From contig USOV01000045.1 of NCBI GenBank assembly GCA_900556455.1, forward strand, positions 1 to 6,283: 6,283 nucleotides of DNA, given 5' to 3'. Positions 1 to 6,283 of the stretch are shown one piece after another; the first letter of the stretch is position 1; each line of letters opens with the position of its first letter. The position numbers were made by a program, and so were the translations under genes. Origin of the DNA: an uncultured Clostridium sp. (GTDB lineage Bacteria > Bacillota > Clostridia > TANB77 > CAG-508). Below the pieces are notes generated by a model. It was not told the DNA's origin. It was given only the letters and a program-made list of their open reading frames with translations, and did no database searches.

Positions 1-98
1 GCGACCAAACGTAGCGAAGCGAAGTGCGAATGGAGCAACCAACAGTTGGGAGACTCCGTCGACCAATTCATTTGGAGGTTGCGACACACAAGGTGTAA
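1..98. other. GC-rich structured segment of unknown identity, cut by the window edge
   Basis: Bases 1-96 contain 51 G or C (53%), while the following stretch up to nth is very AT-rich, so the boundary near 97 is abrupt. The segment can fold. GCAACC (35-40) pairs with GGTTGC (77-82). Inside, 44-54 pairs with 58-68 around a TCC loop, with a tandem G-A/G-A mismatch (50-51 against 61-62) in the stem. A small ACAC/GTGT hairpin (86-89 with 93-96) is followed by a run of A. Frame 1 is open from the window edge to TAA at 190-192, and frame 2 is open to a stop at 104-106. In frame 3 a 22-codon ORF runs from ATG at 30 to TAA at 96-98. None has a visible ribosome binding site or a family I recognise. 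It could be the end of a dispersed repeat, a structured RNA, or the 3' end of an upstream gene; the sequence alone does not decide. Confidence 0.4.
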
Positions 99-166
99 AA
101 AAATAAACATATTGTATCTATGGCGAATTAGAACATGGAAGAAAATTACATTTTATTTTGGGGATA

Positions 167-195
167 TTGAAAAACCTAAGATTTTAATATAAAAT
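167..195 (+). promoter_or_regulatory. Candidate sigma-A type promoter of nth
   Basis: TTGAAA at 167-172 and TAAAAT at 190-195 are separated by 17 bases; each is one base from the -35 and -10 consensus. Transcription would start near 202, almost at the ribosome binding site, giving a leader of only about 10-12 bases. In DNA this AT-rich such matches arise by chance, so this is a candidate only. No other upstream pair within 100 bases looked better. Confidence 0.4.
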
Positions 196-201
196 AATAT
201 T

Positions 202-207
202 AGGTGA
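202..207 (+). promoter_or_regulatory. Shine-Dalgarno site that sets the nth start
   Basis: AGGTGA lies 5 bases upstream of the ATG at 213-215. A GTG at 204-206, in the same frame, sits inside this site, so it cannot be served by it, and it directly follows an in-frame TAG (201-203). The site therefore favours the ATG at 213 over the GTG at 204. Confidence 0.65.
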
Positions 208-212
208 ATTAT

Positions 213-848
213 ATGAAAAGGGAAGATATAATAAAAATAATAGAAAACTTAAAAAGCACATATCCAGAAGCCACATGCAGTTTGGATTTTAAAACTCCCT
301 TTGAGCTTGGAATAGCAGTAATGTTATCTGCCCAATGCACAGACGAAAGAGTAAATAAAATAACACCATTGCTATTTGCAAAATATAAAAAAACAGAAGA
401 TTATATTAACACATCAATAGAAGAAATAGAAAAAATTATAAAACCATGTGGATTCTATAAAAACAAGGCAAAAAATGTCTTAGGTTATGCTAAAATGATT
501 GTAGAAAAATATAATGGTAAAATGCCAGAAACAATGGAGGAATTAGTAAAACTTCCAGGAATAGGTAGAAAAAGTGCAAATGTAATAATGCTAGAGGCTT
601 TTAACAATCCACAGGGAATTGCAGTAGATACACACGCAAAAAGAATCGCAAATAGAATAGGGCTATCAAAAGAAAAAGACCCCTTAAAAATAGAACAAGA
701 TTTAATAAAAAATATTCCAAAGGAATATTTTAAAGATGTAAACCATTTACTAGTATGGCATGGAAGAAACATATGTAATGCGAGAAAACCACAATGTGAA
801 AAATGCCCAGTAAAAAATTATTGTGAATTTTATAAAAAACAAGTATAA
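213..848 (+). CDS. nth: Endonuclease III (DNA glycosylase/AP lyase)
   Basis: This base-excision repair enzyme removes oxidised pyrimidines from DNA and cuts the resulting abasic site by beta-elimination in the cytoplasm. Numbering is from the ATG at 213. The protein has the family's LSAQCTD segment (38-44) and the helix-hairpin-helix LPGIGRKSA (114-122) with the catalytic lysine K120. VDTH (138-141) supplies the catalytic aspartate D139. A C-terminal [4Fe-4S] loop has cysteines C188, C195, C198 and C204 in the expected C-x6-C-x2-C-x5-C spacing. The 211-residue length equals that of E. coli Nth, and the LSAQ segment falls at the same position, which supports the ATG at 213 over the GTG three codons upstream. 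The gene is complete, reads as clostridial in character, and stops 6 bases before a strong terminator, so it appears to be transcribed alone. Nothing suggests damage or loss of activity. Confidence 0.96.
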   Translation: MKREDIIKIIENLKSTYPEATCSLDFKTPFELGIAVMLSAQCTDERVNKITPLLFAKYKKTEDYINTSIEEIEKIIKPCGFYKNKAKNVLGYAKMIVEKYNGKMPETMEELVKLPGIGRKSANVIMLEAFNNPQGIAVDTHAKRIANRIGLSKEKDPLKIEQDLIKNIPKEYFKDVNHLLVWHGRNICNARKPQCEKCPVKNYCEFYKKQV

Positions 849-854
849 AAAATG

Positions 855-887
855 CCCCCAGGTCATTAGCTGACTTGGGGGACTTTT
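855..887. terminator. Bidirectional intrinsic terminator between nth and the small minus-strand gene
   Basis: An 11-pair stem joins 855-865 (CCCCCAGGTCA) to 871-881 (TGACTTGGGGG) around a 5-base loop. On the plus strand all pairs form, one as a G-U wobble (862 with 875/876 region), and the stem is followed closely by TTTT at 884-887. On the minus strand the wobble becomes an A-C mismatch, but six T follow (complement of 847-852). It therefore suits the convergent arrangement, ending nth transcripts rightward and the small gene's transcripts leftward. Its GC content matches the small gene rather than nth. Confidence 0.85.
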
Positions 888-895
888 GCAGTGGA

Positions 896-1075
896 TTAGG
901 GATTTGCCCGAAGATAGGCTTGTGCCTCATCAACATCCATACCTTCGAGATGAAGAGCCAATTCTTTGACTTCTGTGTCTCCAGTGTACTTCATCACTTT
1001 GACGAGAGCCCAGACCTCATCATCGTAGGTGCAGGACATAAGGGCAGTCCGAAAATCTTTGATAGTTTTAAACAT
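896..1075 (-). CDS. Small hypothetical protein, 59 residues, probably horizontally acquired
   Basis: I do not recognise this protein. It begins MFKTIKDF and ends YLRANP, is acidic and probably mostly helical, and shows no signal peptide, membrane segment or metal-binding motif; it has a single cysteine. The gene looks real because its signals fit together on the minus strand. A near-consensus promoter (1111-1139) predicts a start near 1104. AAAGGTGG (1083-1090) lies 7 bases before the ATG at 1073-1075, and a terminator follows the stop by under 20 bases. An in-frame ATG at 1118-1120 would lie upstream of the predicted transcript start, so the shorter form is preferred. By my count 81 of 180 bases are G or C (45%), against about 30% in neighbouring genes. 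The codons include CGG, CTC, GTC and GCC but no AGA, ATA or TTA, unlike its neighbours, which suggests transfer from a higher-GC source. It is convergent with nth and divergent from the glucan synthase. Confidence 0.75.
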   Translation of the reverse strand: MFKTIKDFRTALMSCTYDDEVWALVKVMKYTGDTEVKELALHLEGMDVDEAQAYLRANP

Positions 1076-1082
1076 GTGGAAT

Positions 1083-1090
1083 CCACCTTT
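1083..1090 (-). promoter_or_regulatory. Shine-Dalgarno site of the small gene
   Basis: Read on the minus strand this is AAAGGTGG, one base from AAAGGAGG, ending 7 bases before the ATG at 1073-1075. It selects that start over the in-frame ATG 45 bases upstream, which has no comparable site. Confidence 0.7.
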
Positions 1091-1110
1091 CAAAAAATTT
1101 TGATACATTA

Positions 1111-1139
1111 ATTGTAGCAAATTTCTGACGAAAAGTCAA
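1111..1139 (-). promoter_or_regulatory. Near-consensus sigma-A type promoter of the small gene
   Basis: On the minus strand TTGACT (1134-1139) and TACAAT (1111-1116) are separated by exactly 17 bases; each hexamer is one base from consensus. Transcription would begin near 1104, giving a leader of about 29 bases containing the ribosome binding site at 1083-1090. This is the best promoter match in the window and suggests steady expression of the 59-residue protein. Confidence 0.7.
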
Positions 1140-1183
1140 ATTATGTAAAATTTTTAATAAATAAAACTCAAATACATAAAAAA

Positions 1184-1212
1184 TTCAAATTTTGGCAAAA
1201 TATGATTATTAT
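1184..1212 (+). promoter_or_regulatory. Weak candidate promoter of the glucan synthase gene
   Basis: TTCAAA (1184-1189) and TATTAT (1207-1212) are 17 bases apart, matching consensus at 4 and 5 of 6 positions. Transcription would start near 1219, about 8 bases before the AGGAG at 1227-1231. The region is very AT-rich, so chance matches are expected. A nearby alternative -10, TATAAA at 1210-1215, has no well-placed -35. Confidence 0.3.
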
Positions 1213-1219
1213 AAATCAT
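1200..1219. promoter_or_regulatory. Palindrome resembling a PerR/Fur-type operator
   Basis: ATGATT (1202-1207) and AATCAT (1214-1219) form a perfect inverted repeat with a 6-base spacer. Bases 1200-1214 match the 15-base PerR/Fur-family box pattern TTATAATNATTATAA at 12 of 14 fixed positions. It overlaps the candidate -10 at 1207-1212, a typical place for a repressor. In AT-rich DNA such matches are not rare, and no regulator gene is in view. Confidence 0.25.
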
Positions 1220-1241
1220 TATTTCTAGGAGTGAATTTTTT

Positions 1242-2639
1242 GTGAGAAATACTAAATTTTTAAATATAAAAGGAATTGTTTTAGACAGAGAAAATCTAAA
1301 ACAATTTATGGAAAAAACAGCAGCCAATTATGAAGTAAAAAAATACTCAAATGTAAATACTTATCCAATAGAAAGAATTGATGAAAACTATTTATTTATA
1401 GAAAAAACATATAATTTATTAAATGAACATATAAAGAAAAATATAGAAATCCACCCAGCGGGAGAATGGCTTTTAGATAATTTTTATGTAATAGAAGAAA
1501 CAGTGAAAAAAATAAAAAAAGAAATGCCATTAAAAAAATATAAAGAACTTCCAGGAATTGCAAATGGAACATATGAAGGATTTGCAAGAATATACCTAAT
1601 TGCATCAGAAATAGCTTCATATACAGATAATAAAATAGACGATGAAACCTTAAAAATAGCTTTACTTGCATACCAAAAGCAAAAAAACTTAAATATGGAG
1701 GAAATATGGAATCTTTGGATTTTCTTGGAAATAGCAATAATAGAAAATATACGTGCAGTATGTGAAAAAATAATGCAAGCACAAATCCAAAAATACAAAG
1801 TAGAAAATATTATAGAAAGATTAGTTGAAAAAAAAGAAGAAACTAGGTTTAAATCTCCAAAAATAAGTTTTAGATCAAATTATTTAAAAAATGAAATGAA
1901 ATATCCATTTATAGAATATATGTCTTATAAATTAAAAAGATTTGGTAAAAAAGGAATTGCATATTTAAATATTTTAGAAGAAGAGGTTAAAAAAACAGGC
2001 ATTACAATTCCAGAAGCAATAAAAAAAGAACACTTTGATATAGCAATGCAAAAAGTATTAATTGGGAACAGCATAACAAGTATAAAAGAAATCTCTAGAA
2101 TTAATTTTTTAATGCTATTTGAAGAAATAAATGGAGTAGAAGAAATACTAAAAAAAGACCCAGCAAATGTTTATTCTAAAATGGATTATAGAACAAAAGC
2201 ATATTACAGAGAAGCAATAAAAAAACTTGCAAATAAAACAAAAATTTCTGAAAATTATATTGCAAATAAAGTATTAGAACTTGCAAGAGAAAACTTAGAA
2301 GAAGAAAAGAAATCACATATTGGATATTATTTAATTGATGAAGGATATAATGAATTAATAAAAAGGCTAAATGCAAATCCTAAACTTATGCATAAAACAG
2401 ATAAAGCAAAAGCAGCAACATATATTGGAGTAATTTATATATTAACCACAATATTTACAATAATTTGTGGATTATGCATCCATAAAAACACAAATTCAGT
2501 AATTTACAGTGTTATAATTTCAGTTTTAGCAATTATTCCAATCTCTGAAATTCTAATACAAATTATAAATTATATTTTAGTAAAAGCTGTTAGACCTAAA
2601 TTAATTCCAAAACTAGATTTAAGTAACCGGAATTTCTGA
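1242..2639 (+). CDS. ndvB: Cyclic beta-1,2-glucan synthase, N-terminal part, ended by a frameshift
   Basis: This is the N-terminal quarter or less of a membrane-bound synthase that builds cyclic beta-1,2-glucan from UDP-glucose. The 465-codon frame starts at GTG 1242, 10 bases after AGGAG (1227-1231); an in-frame TAA at 1212-1214 leaves no better start upstream. Family-typical segments include HPAGEWLLDNFYVIEE (71-86), KELPGIANGTYEGFARIYLI (101-120) and DPANVYSKMDYRTKAYYREA (306-325). SHIGYYLID (358-366) follows. Two membrane segments lie at about 392-412 and 419-447, then RPKLIPKLDLS leads into the glycosyltransferase in related proteins. Here the frame instead reads NRNF and stops at TGA 2637-2639. 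As written, the product would have no catalytic domain. Homology continues immediately in the next frame (2623-6283), so this is one gene split by a one-base shift. I am sure of the family, less sure of the gene symbol for a Firmicute. Confidence 0.88.
   Translation: MRNTKFLNIKGIVLDRENLKQFMEKTAANYEVKKYSNVNTYPIERIDENYLFIEKTYNLLNEHIKKNIEIHPAGEWLLDNFYVIEETVKKIKKEMPLKKYKELPGIANGTYEGFARIYLIASEIASYTDNKIDDETLKIALLAYQKQKNLNMEEIWNLWIFLEIAIIENIRAVCEKIMQAQIQKYKVENIIERLVEKKEETRFKSPKISFRSNYLKNEMKYPFIEYMSYKLKRFGKKGIAYLNILEEEVKKTGITIPEAIKKEHFDIAMQKVLIGNSITSIKEISRINFLMLFEEINGVEEILKKDPANVYSKMDYRTKAYYREAIKKLANKTKISENYIANKVLELARENLEEEKKSHIGYYLIDEGYNELIKRLNANPKLMHKTDKAKAATYIGVIYILTTIFTIICGLCIHKNTNSVIYSVIISVLAIIPISEILIQIINYILVKAVRPKLIPKLDLSNRNF
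2623..2636 (+). other. Frameshift site within the glucan synthase gene
   Basis: The upstream frame is open until TGA at 2637-2639. The downstream frame has a stop at 2620-2622 and is open from 2623. The change of frame must therefore fall in 2623-2636. The family sequence runs smoothly if AAC (2625-2627) is followed by GGA (2629-2631), leaving C2628 as one extra base and giving LDLSNGISEE. As written, the extra C creates a CGG codon, which I found nowhere else in the coding frames of this gene or nth. There is no long homopolymer here, only CC and GG. Confidence 0.85.
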
Positions 2640-5600
2640 GGAATGTTCATGCATAGTAGTTATACCAACAATAATAAACAGCAAGAAAAAAGTAGAAGAA
2701 TTAGTGCATAAATTAGAGGTTTATTATTTAGCAAATAAATCGGAAAATTTATATTTTGCACTTTTAGGAGATTGCACATCATCTAAAAATGAAAAAGAAA
2801 GTTTTGATGAAGAAGTAATTGAAACCGGAATAAAAGAAACTAAAAGTTTAAATGAGAAATATGGTGATAAATTTTATTTTCTATATAGAAATAGAATTTG
2901 GAACCCTAGTGAAAAGTGCTATTTGGGATGGGAAAGAAAAAGAGGACTATTATGCCAATTTAATAAATTTTTGGTTACAGGAGAAAATGATTTTAATATA
3001 AATACTTTAGTAGAAAGTGATATTAGCAATAAAGTAAAATATGTTATAACATTAGACTCAGATACAAATTTAGTTCTAGACTCAGCCAGCCAATTAATAG
3101 GAAGTATGGCACATATTTTAAATAAGCCACAAATAAATAAAAGAAATATTGTAGAAAAGGGTCACGCCTTAATTCAACCAAGAGTGGGGGTGGACCTAGA
3201 ATCTAGCAGACAGAGTTTATTTAGTAAAATATTTTCTGGTATGGGAGGAACAGACCTTTATGCAAATGCTATATCTGATGTATACCAAGACAATTTTGGA
3301 GAAGGAATATTTACAGGAAAAGGAATTTATGATGTAGAAGTTTTCCATAAGGTACTATCAAACGAAATCCCAGAAAACACTGTATTAAGCCATGATTTAC
3401 TAGAAGGAAGCTATCTAAGAGCCGGTCTAGATACTAGCATTTTTTTATTAGATGGTTGCCCAGGAAAATATAATAGTTATATGCAAAGACTTCATAGGTG
3501 GATAAGAGGAGATTGGCAACTACTAGGTTGGCTTAAAAGTACAATTGTAACTAAAAATGGAGAAAAGAAACAAAACCCATTAAATACACTTTCAAAATTT
3601 AAAATTTTAGATAACTTAAGAAGAAGCCTAGTGCCAGTGCTTGCACTAATACTAATTGCTATAGGTTTAGCTTTCAAATCAAAAGTAAGTTTTGCCATTG
3701 GAATTATATCTGTAATTTTTCCAAGTATATTAGACCTTGGAAATTATATTGTGTTTAAAAAGAGTACACCAAACTCTTTATTTGTCGCACATAAGAGTAT
3801 TACAAAAATTATAGGAGACTTAAATGCAAGTGTTTTAAGGGGACTGCTAGACTTTATGTTTCTGCCAGATAAAGCTTGCAAAATTATAAATGCAATAATA
3901 AAAAGTATATATAGACTAAAAATATCAAAACAAAATTTATTAGAATGGACTACATCAGAAGAAGTAGAAAAGCAAGCAAAAACAGATTTAGCATCATATT
4001 TCAAAAATATGAAAGCAAATGTACTTTTAGGAGTTATAGGAATTATAGCTGGACTATATTTTGCAAAAACTGTAACTTTAATTATAGGAGCAATTTGGCT
4101 AGCATCTCCAATTGTAGCTTGGTATATTAGTAAAAATAACACTGATGTACAAAGTTTAAATGAAAAAGATAAAAACTATTTAGTAGAAATAGGGCGTAAA
4201 ACTTGGAAGTATTTTGAAGATAATATTAGTGAATATAATAACTTTTTGCCACCAGATAATTATCAAGAAAGTAGAAAACAAAAGGTGGCTAATAGAACTT
4301 CTCCAACAAATATTGGATTGGGACTTTTAGCAGTTGTGTCTGCCTATGATTTAGGCTATATTGACGAAAAGAAATGCATAGATTTAATAGAAAAAATGTT
4401 GTTTACAATAGAAAAACTTCCAAAATGGTGTGGGCATCTCTATAACTGGTATAATACAGTAACATTAGAGCCACTTATGCCACGTTATATATCAACAGTT
4501 GATAGTGGGAATTTTGTAGGATATTTATATACATTGAAAAGTTTTTTAAAGGATATTTCTAAAACAGAAAGAGTAGAAGTTCTAATTCAAATAATTGATA
4601 AATTAATTACAAGCACAAATTTCTTAGTTTTATATGACTATAAAAAAAGAATTTTTTCTATTGGATTTAATATAGAAGAAAACAAACTAACAGATTCTTA
4701 TTATGACTTATTAGCATCAGAGGCAAGGCAAGCAAGTCTTGTTGCAATAGCAAAAAGAGATGTTCCATCTAAGCATTGGAATGCTTTAAGTAGAACACTT
4801 ACAACTTTAAATGGATATAAAGGGCTAATATCATGGTCTGGAACAGCATTTGAATATTTAATGCCAAGTATAAATATTAAATCTTATGAAGGAAGTTTAC
4901 TTGATGAATCTTGTAAGTTTATGATAATGAGCCAAAAGGAATATGCAAAAAAACTAGATGTACCTTGGGGAATTTCAGAAGCGGCATTTAACCTAAAAGA
5001 CTTAAATAATAACTACCAATATAAAGCCTTTGGAATACCATGGCTAGGATTAAAAAGAGGATTAGATGAAGACGTAGTTATATCATCTTATTCAGTATTT
5101 TTAAGTTTAATATATGCTCAAAATGATAGCATAAAAAATATAAGAAGATTAGAAAATGAAGGTATGCTTGGAAAATATGGATTTTATGAATCTGTAGACT
5201 ACACAAGTTCAAGACTAAAACCAAATGAAACTAAACAAATTGTAAAAACTTATATGGCACATCATCAAGGTTTGATACTGCTTTCAATAAACAATTGTGT
5301 AAATAACAAAATACTAATAAATAGATTTTATCAAAATCCAGAAATAGAGGCAATAGACATCTTACTTCAAGAAAGAATGCCTCCAAAAGCAATTGTTACA
5401 AAAGAGAAAAAGGAGAAAATAGAAAAATTAAAAACAAAAGATTATCAAAACTATAGTGAAAGAGTTTATACAAAAGTAAATAAGGATTTGCCAACTTCAG
5501 ATGTTATTTCAAATGGAACTTATATGGTCTTAAGTTTAGGAGATGGGCAAGGATTTAGTAAATATAAAAATATACTTATCAATAAATTTAAAGAAACAGA

Positions 5601-6283
5601 TGACTATAAACAAGGAAACTTTTTCTACATTAAAAATTTAAATAATAACCAAATTATAAGTGCAAATATTGAAAAAGATGATGAGGGAAAAGTAATTTTT
5701 GCACCAGACTGCATAAAAACAATAAAAACAGTTAGCAATATAGAAATAAAAACGAGTACTGTAATTGCTCCAGATGAACCAGTAGAAATAAGAAGGCTTG
5801 AAATAACAAATGAGGGAGATAAAACAGAAAATTTTGAGGTCATAAATTATTTTGAACCAGTATTATCAAGCAAAGAACAAGAGTATAGTCACCCAGCATT
5901 TAATAATTTGTTTGTGACTTACACCCAGCAAGAAACTGGAGAAATAATTGTAAAAAGGAAAAAAAGAGGCTTTAAGGAAAGAGATATATTTCTAGGAGTA
6001 AATTTATACACGGAAAACCAAACAATAGGAAATTTGGAATTTGAGATTAATAAGGAAAAATTTTTCGGGCAAGGTAATATATCTGGAGTTCCGGAAATGA
6101 TATTAAAAAGTCAACCATTTACAAGCACTTTATCACAAGTTACAGAAAGCGTTTTAGCAACAAAAAGAATAATAAAATTAGAACCAAAAAAGAAAGCAAT
6201 AGTGGATTTTGTTATATGTGTGTCCGAAAATAAAGATAATGTTACCAATATGTTAAATGAATACAAAAATACAAATGCAATTA
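2623..6283 (+). CDS. ndvB: Cyclic beta-1,2-glucan synthase, GT84, cyclization and GH94 N-terminal domains (partial, runs off right edge)
   Basis: This is the continuation of the gene begun at 1242; numbering joins the frames at residue 463. GT84 region: D510 in ALLGDC, the DxD motif DSD (605-607) in ITLDSDTN, QPRV (645-648), SHDLLEG (716-722), and RxxRW (749-753) within QRLHRWIRGDWQ. These fit the D, DxD, E/D, (Q/R)xxRW set described for the Brucella and Agrobacterium enzymes. Four membrane segments follow at about 796-812, 815-837, 926-943 and 944-963. The cyclization region (about 970-1370, glucoamylase-like, called GH189 from work on a Thermoanaerobacter enzyme) shows LPPDN, RTSPTNIG (1018-1025), STVDSGN (1084-1090), SEARQ (1159-1163) and YMAHHQG (1337-1343). 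From about 1405 the beta-rich N-terminal part of GH94 begins, with SHPAFNNLFVTY; the catalytic phosphorylase region that controls glucan length lies beyond the window. No in-frame stop occurs from 2623 to the edge. There is no credible separate start: the first in-frame ATG is at 3106, inside GT84. The family is usually about 2,700-2,900 residues, so over 1,000 are missing. Confidence 0.9.

Noticed and set aside
1..192. Open frame 1 from the window edge to TAA at 190-192 as the tail of an upstream gene
   Set aside because: All three frames are open for some distance in this GC-rich patch, the composition changes abruptly at about 97 within the frame, and I recognise no protein family in it. 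It is described as a structured segment instead.
204..212. GTG start for nth three codons upstream
   Set aside because: The GTG lies inside the Shine-Dalgarno site that serves the ATG at 213, and the ATG gives the same length and motif positions as E. coli Nth.
485..936. Minus-strand ORFs at 485-772 and 730-936
   Set aside because: They are antisense to nth, whose motifs prove the plus-strand frame; the second also runs through the terminator.
875..1111. 78-codon plus-strand ORF opposite the small gene
   Set aside because: It overlaps the better supported minus-strand gene almost entirely, has no ribosome binding site, and begins inside the terminator stem.
1076..1120. 15-residue N-terminal extension of the small minus-strand gene from ATG at 1118-1120
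   Set aside because: It would begin upstream of the predicted transcript start and overlaps the -10 hexamer, while the ATG at 1073-1075 has a good ribosome binding site.
1396..2376. Minus-strand ORFs within 1396-2376
   Set aside because: They are Phe/Leu-rich products of reading the complement of Lys/Glu-rich AT-rich coding sequence; the plus strand has clear family motifs.
2637..2720. UGA at 2637-2639 read as tryptophan (alternative genetic code) instead of a frameshift
   Set aside because: Reading through in the same frame reaches a TAA about 24 codons later and shows no family similarity, whereas homology continues in the shifted frame; tryptophan is encoded by TGG throughout.
3492..5843. 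Short ORFs at 3492-3698, 3744-4142, 3945-4130 and 5625-5843
   Set aside because: All lie within the continuous glucan synthase frame, whose GT84, membrane and cyclization motifs are recognisable throughout.
1..6283. CRISPR array, tRNA, rRNA or insertion sequence
   Set aside because: I saw no regularly spaced repeats, no tRNA T-loop pattern, no rRNA-like conserved stretch and no transposase in the window.

Overview
The window looks like chromosomal DNA from a low-GC clostridium-type Firmicute. The two main genes are AT-rich, use AGA, ATA and TTA heavily, and have AGGAG/AGGTGA-type ribosome binding sites, and the endonuclease III is of the clostridial type. The species cannot be named from this sequence.

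Layout. Positions 1-96 are a GC-rich segment (51 of 96 bases are G or C) that can fold into nested hairpins; its identity is unknown. From 97 the sequence becomes very AT-rich and carries a candidate promoter for nth (213-848), which encodes a complete 211-residue endonuclease III with its catalytic Lys/Asp pair and iron-sulfur cysteines. A strong bidirectional terminator (855-887) separates nth from a convergent small gene on the minus strand (896-1075, 59 residues). That gene is unrecognised but has a full set of signals (promoter, Shine-Dalgarno site, terminator) and about 45% GC, so it looks foreign. A 166-base divergent intergenic region (1076-1241) follows.

The rest of the window, 1242 to the right edge, is one very large gene for a cyclic beta-1,2-glucan synthase (NdvB/ChvB/Cgs family). 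In order it encodes the family-specific N-terminal region, two membrane segments, a GT84 glucosyltransferase, four more membrane segments, the cyclization domain, and the start of the GH94 phosphorylase-like domain, where the window ends. The reading frame breaks once, at 2623-2636. The first frame stops at 2637-2639, just before the glycosyltransferase, and homology resumes at once in the frame shifted by one base, which then stays open for more than 1,200 codons. Removing one C from the CC at 2627-2628 restores a continuous family-like sequence. This is therefore a sequencing or assembly error, a very recent inactivation or phase-variant allele, or much less likely a recoding site.

Functionally, nth (DNA repair) and the glucan synthase (envelope or secreted glucan) are unrelated neighbours with separate signals. 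The points most worth a second look are the single-base frameshift, the foreign small gene between two housekeeping-like genes, the structured GC-rich patch at the left edge, and a PerR/Fur-like palindrome ahead of the glucan synthase. I did not find convincing evidence of a new multi-gene system.
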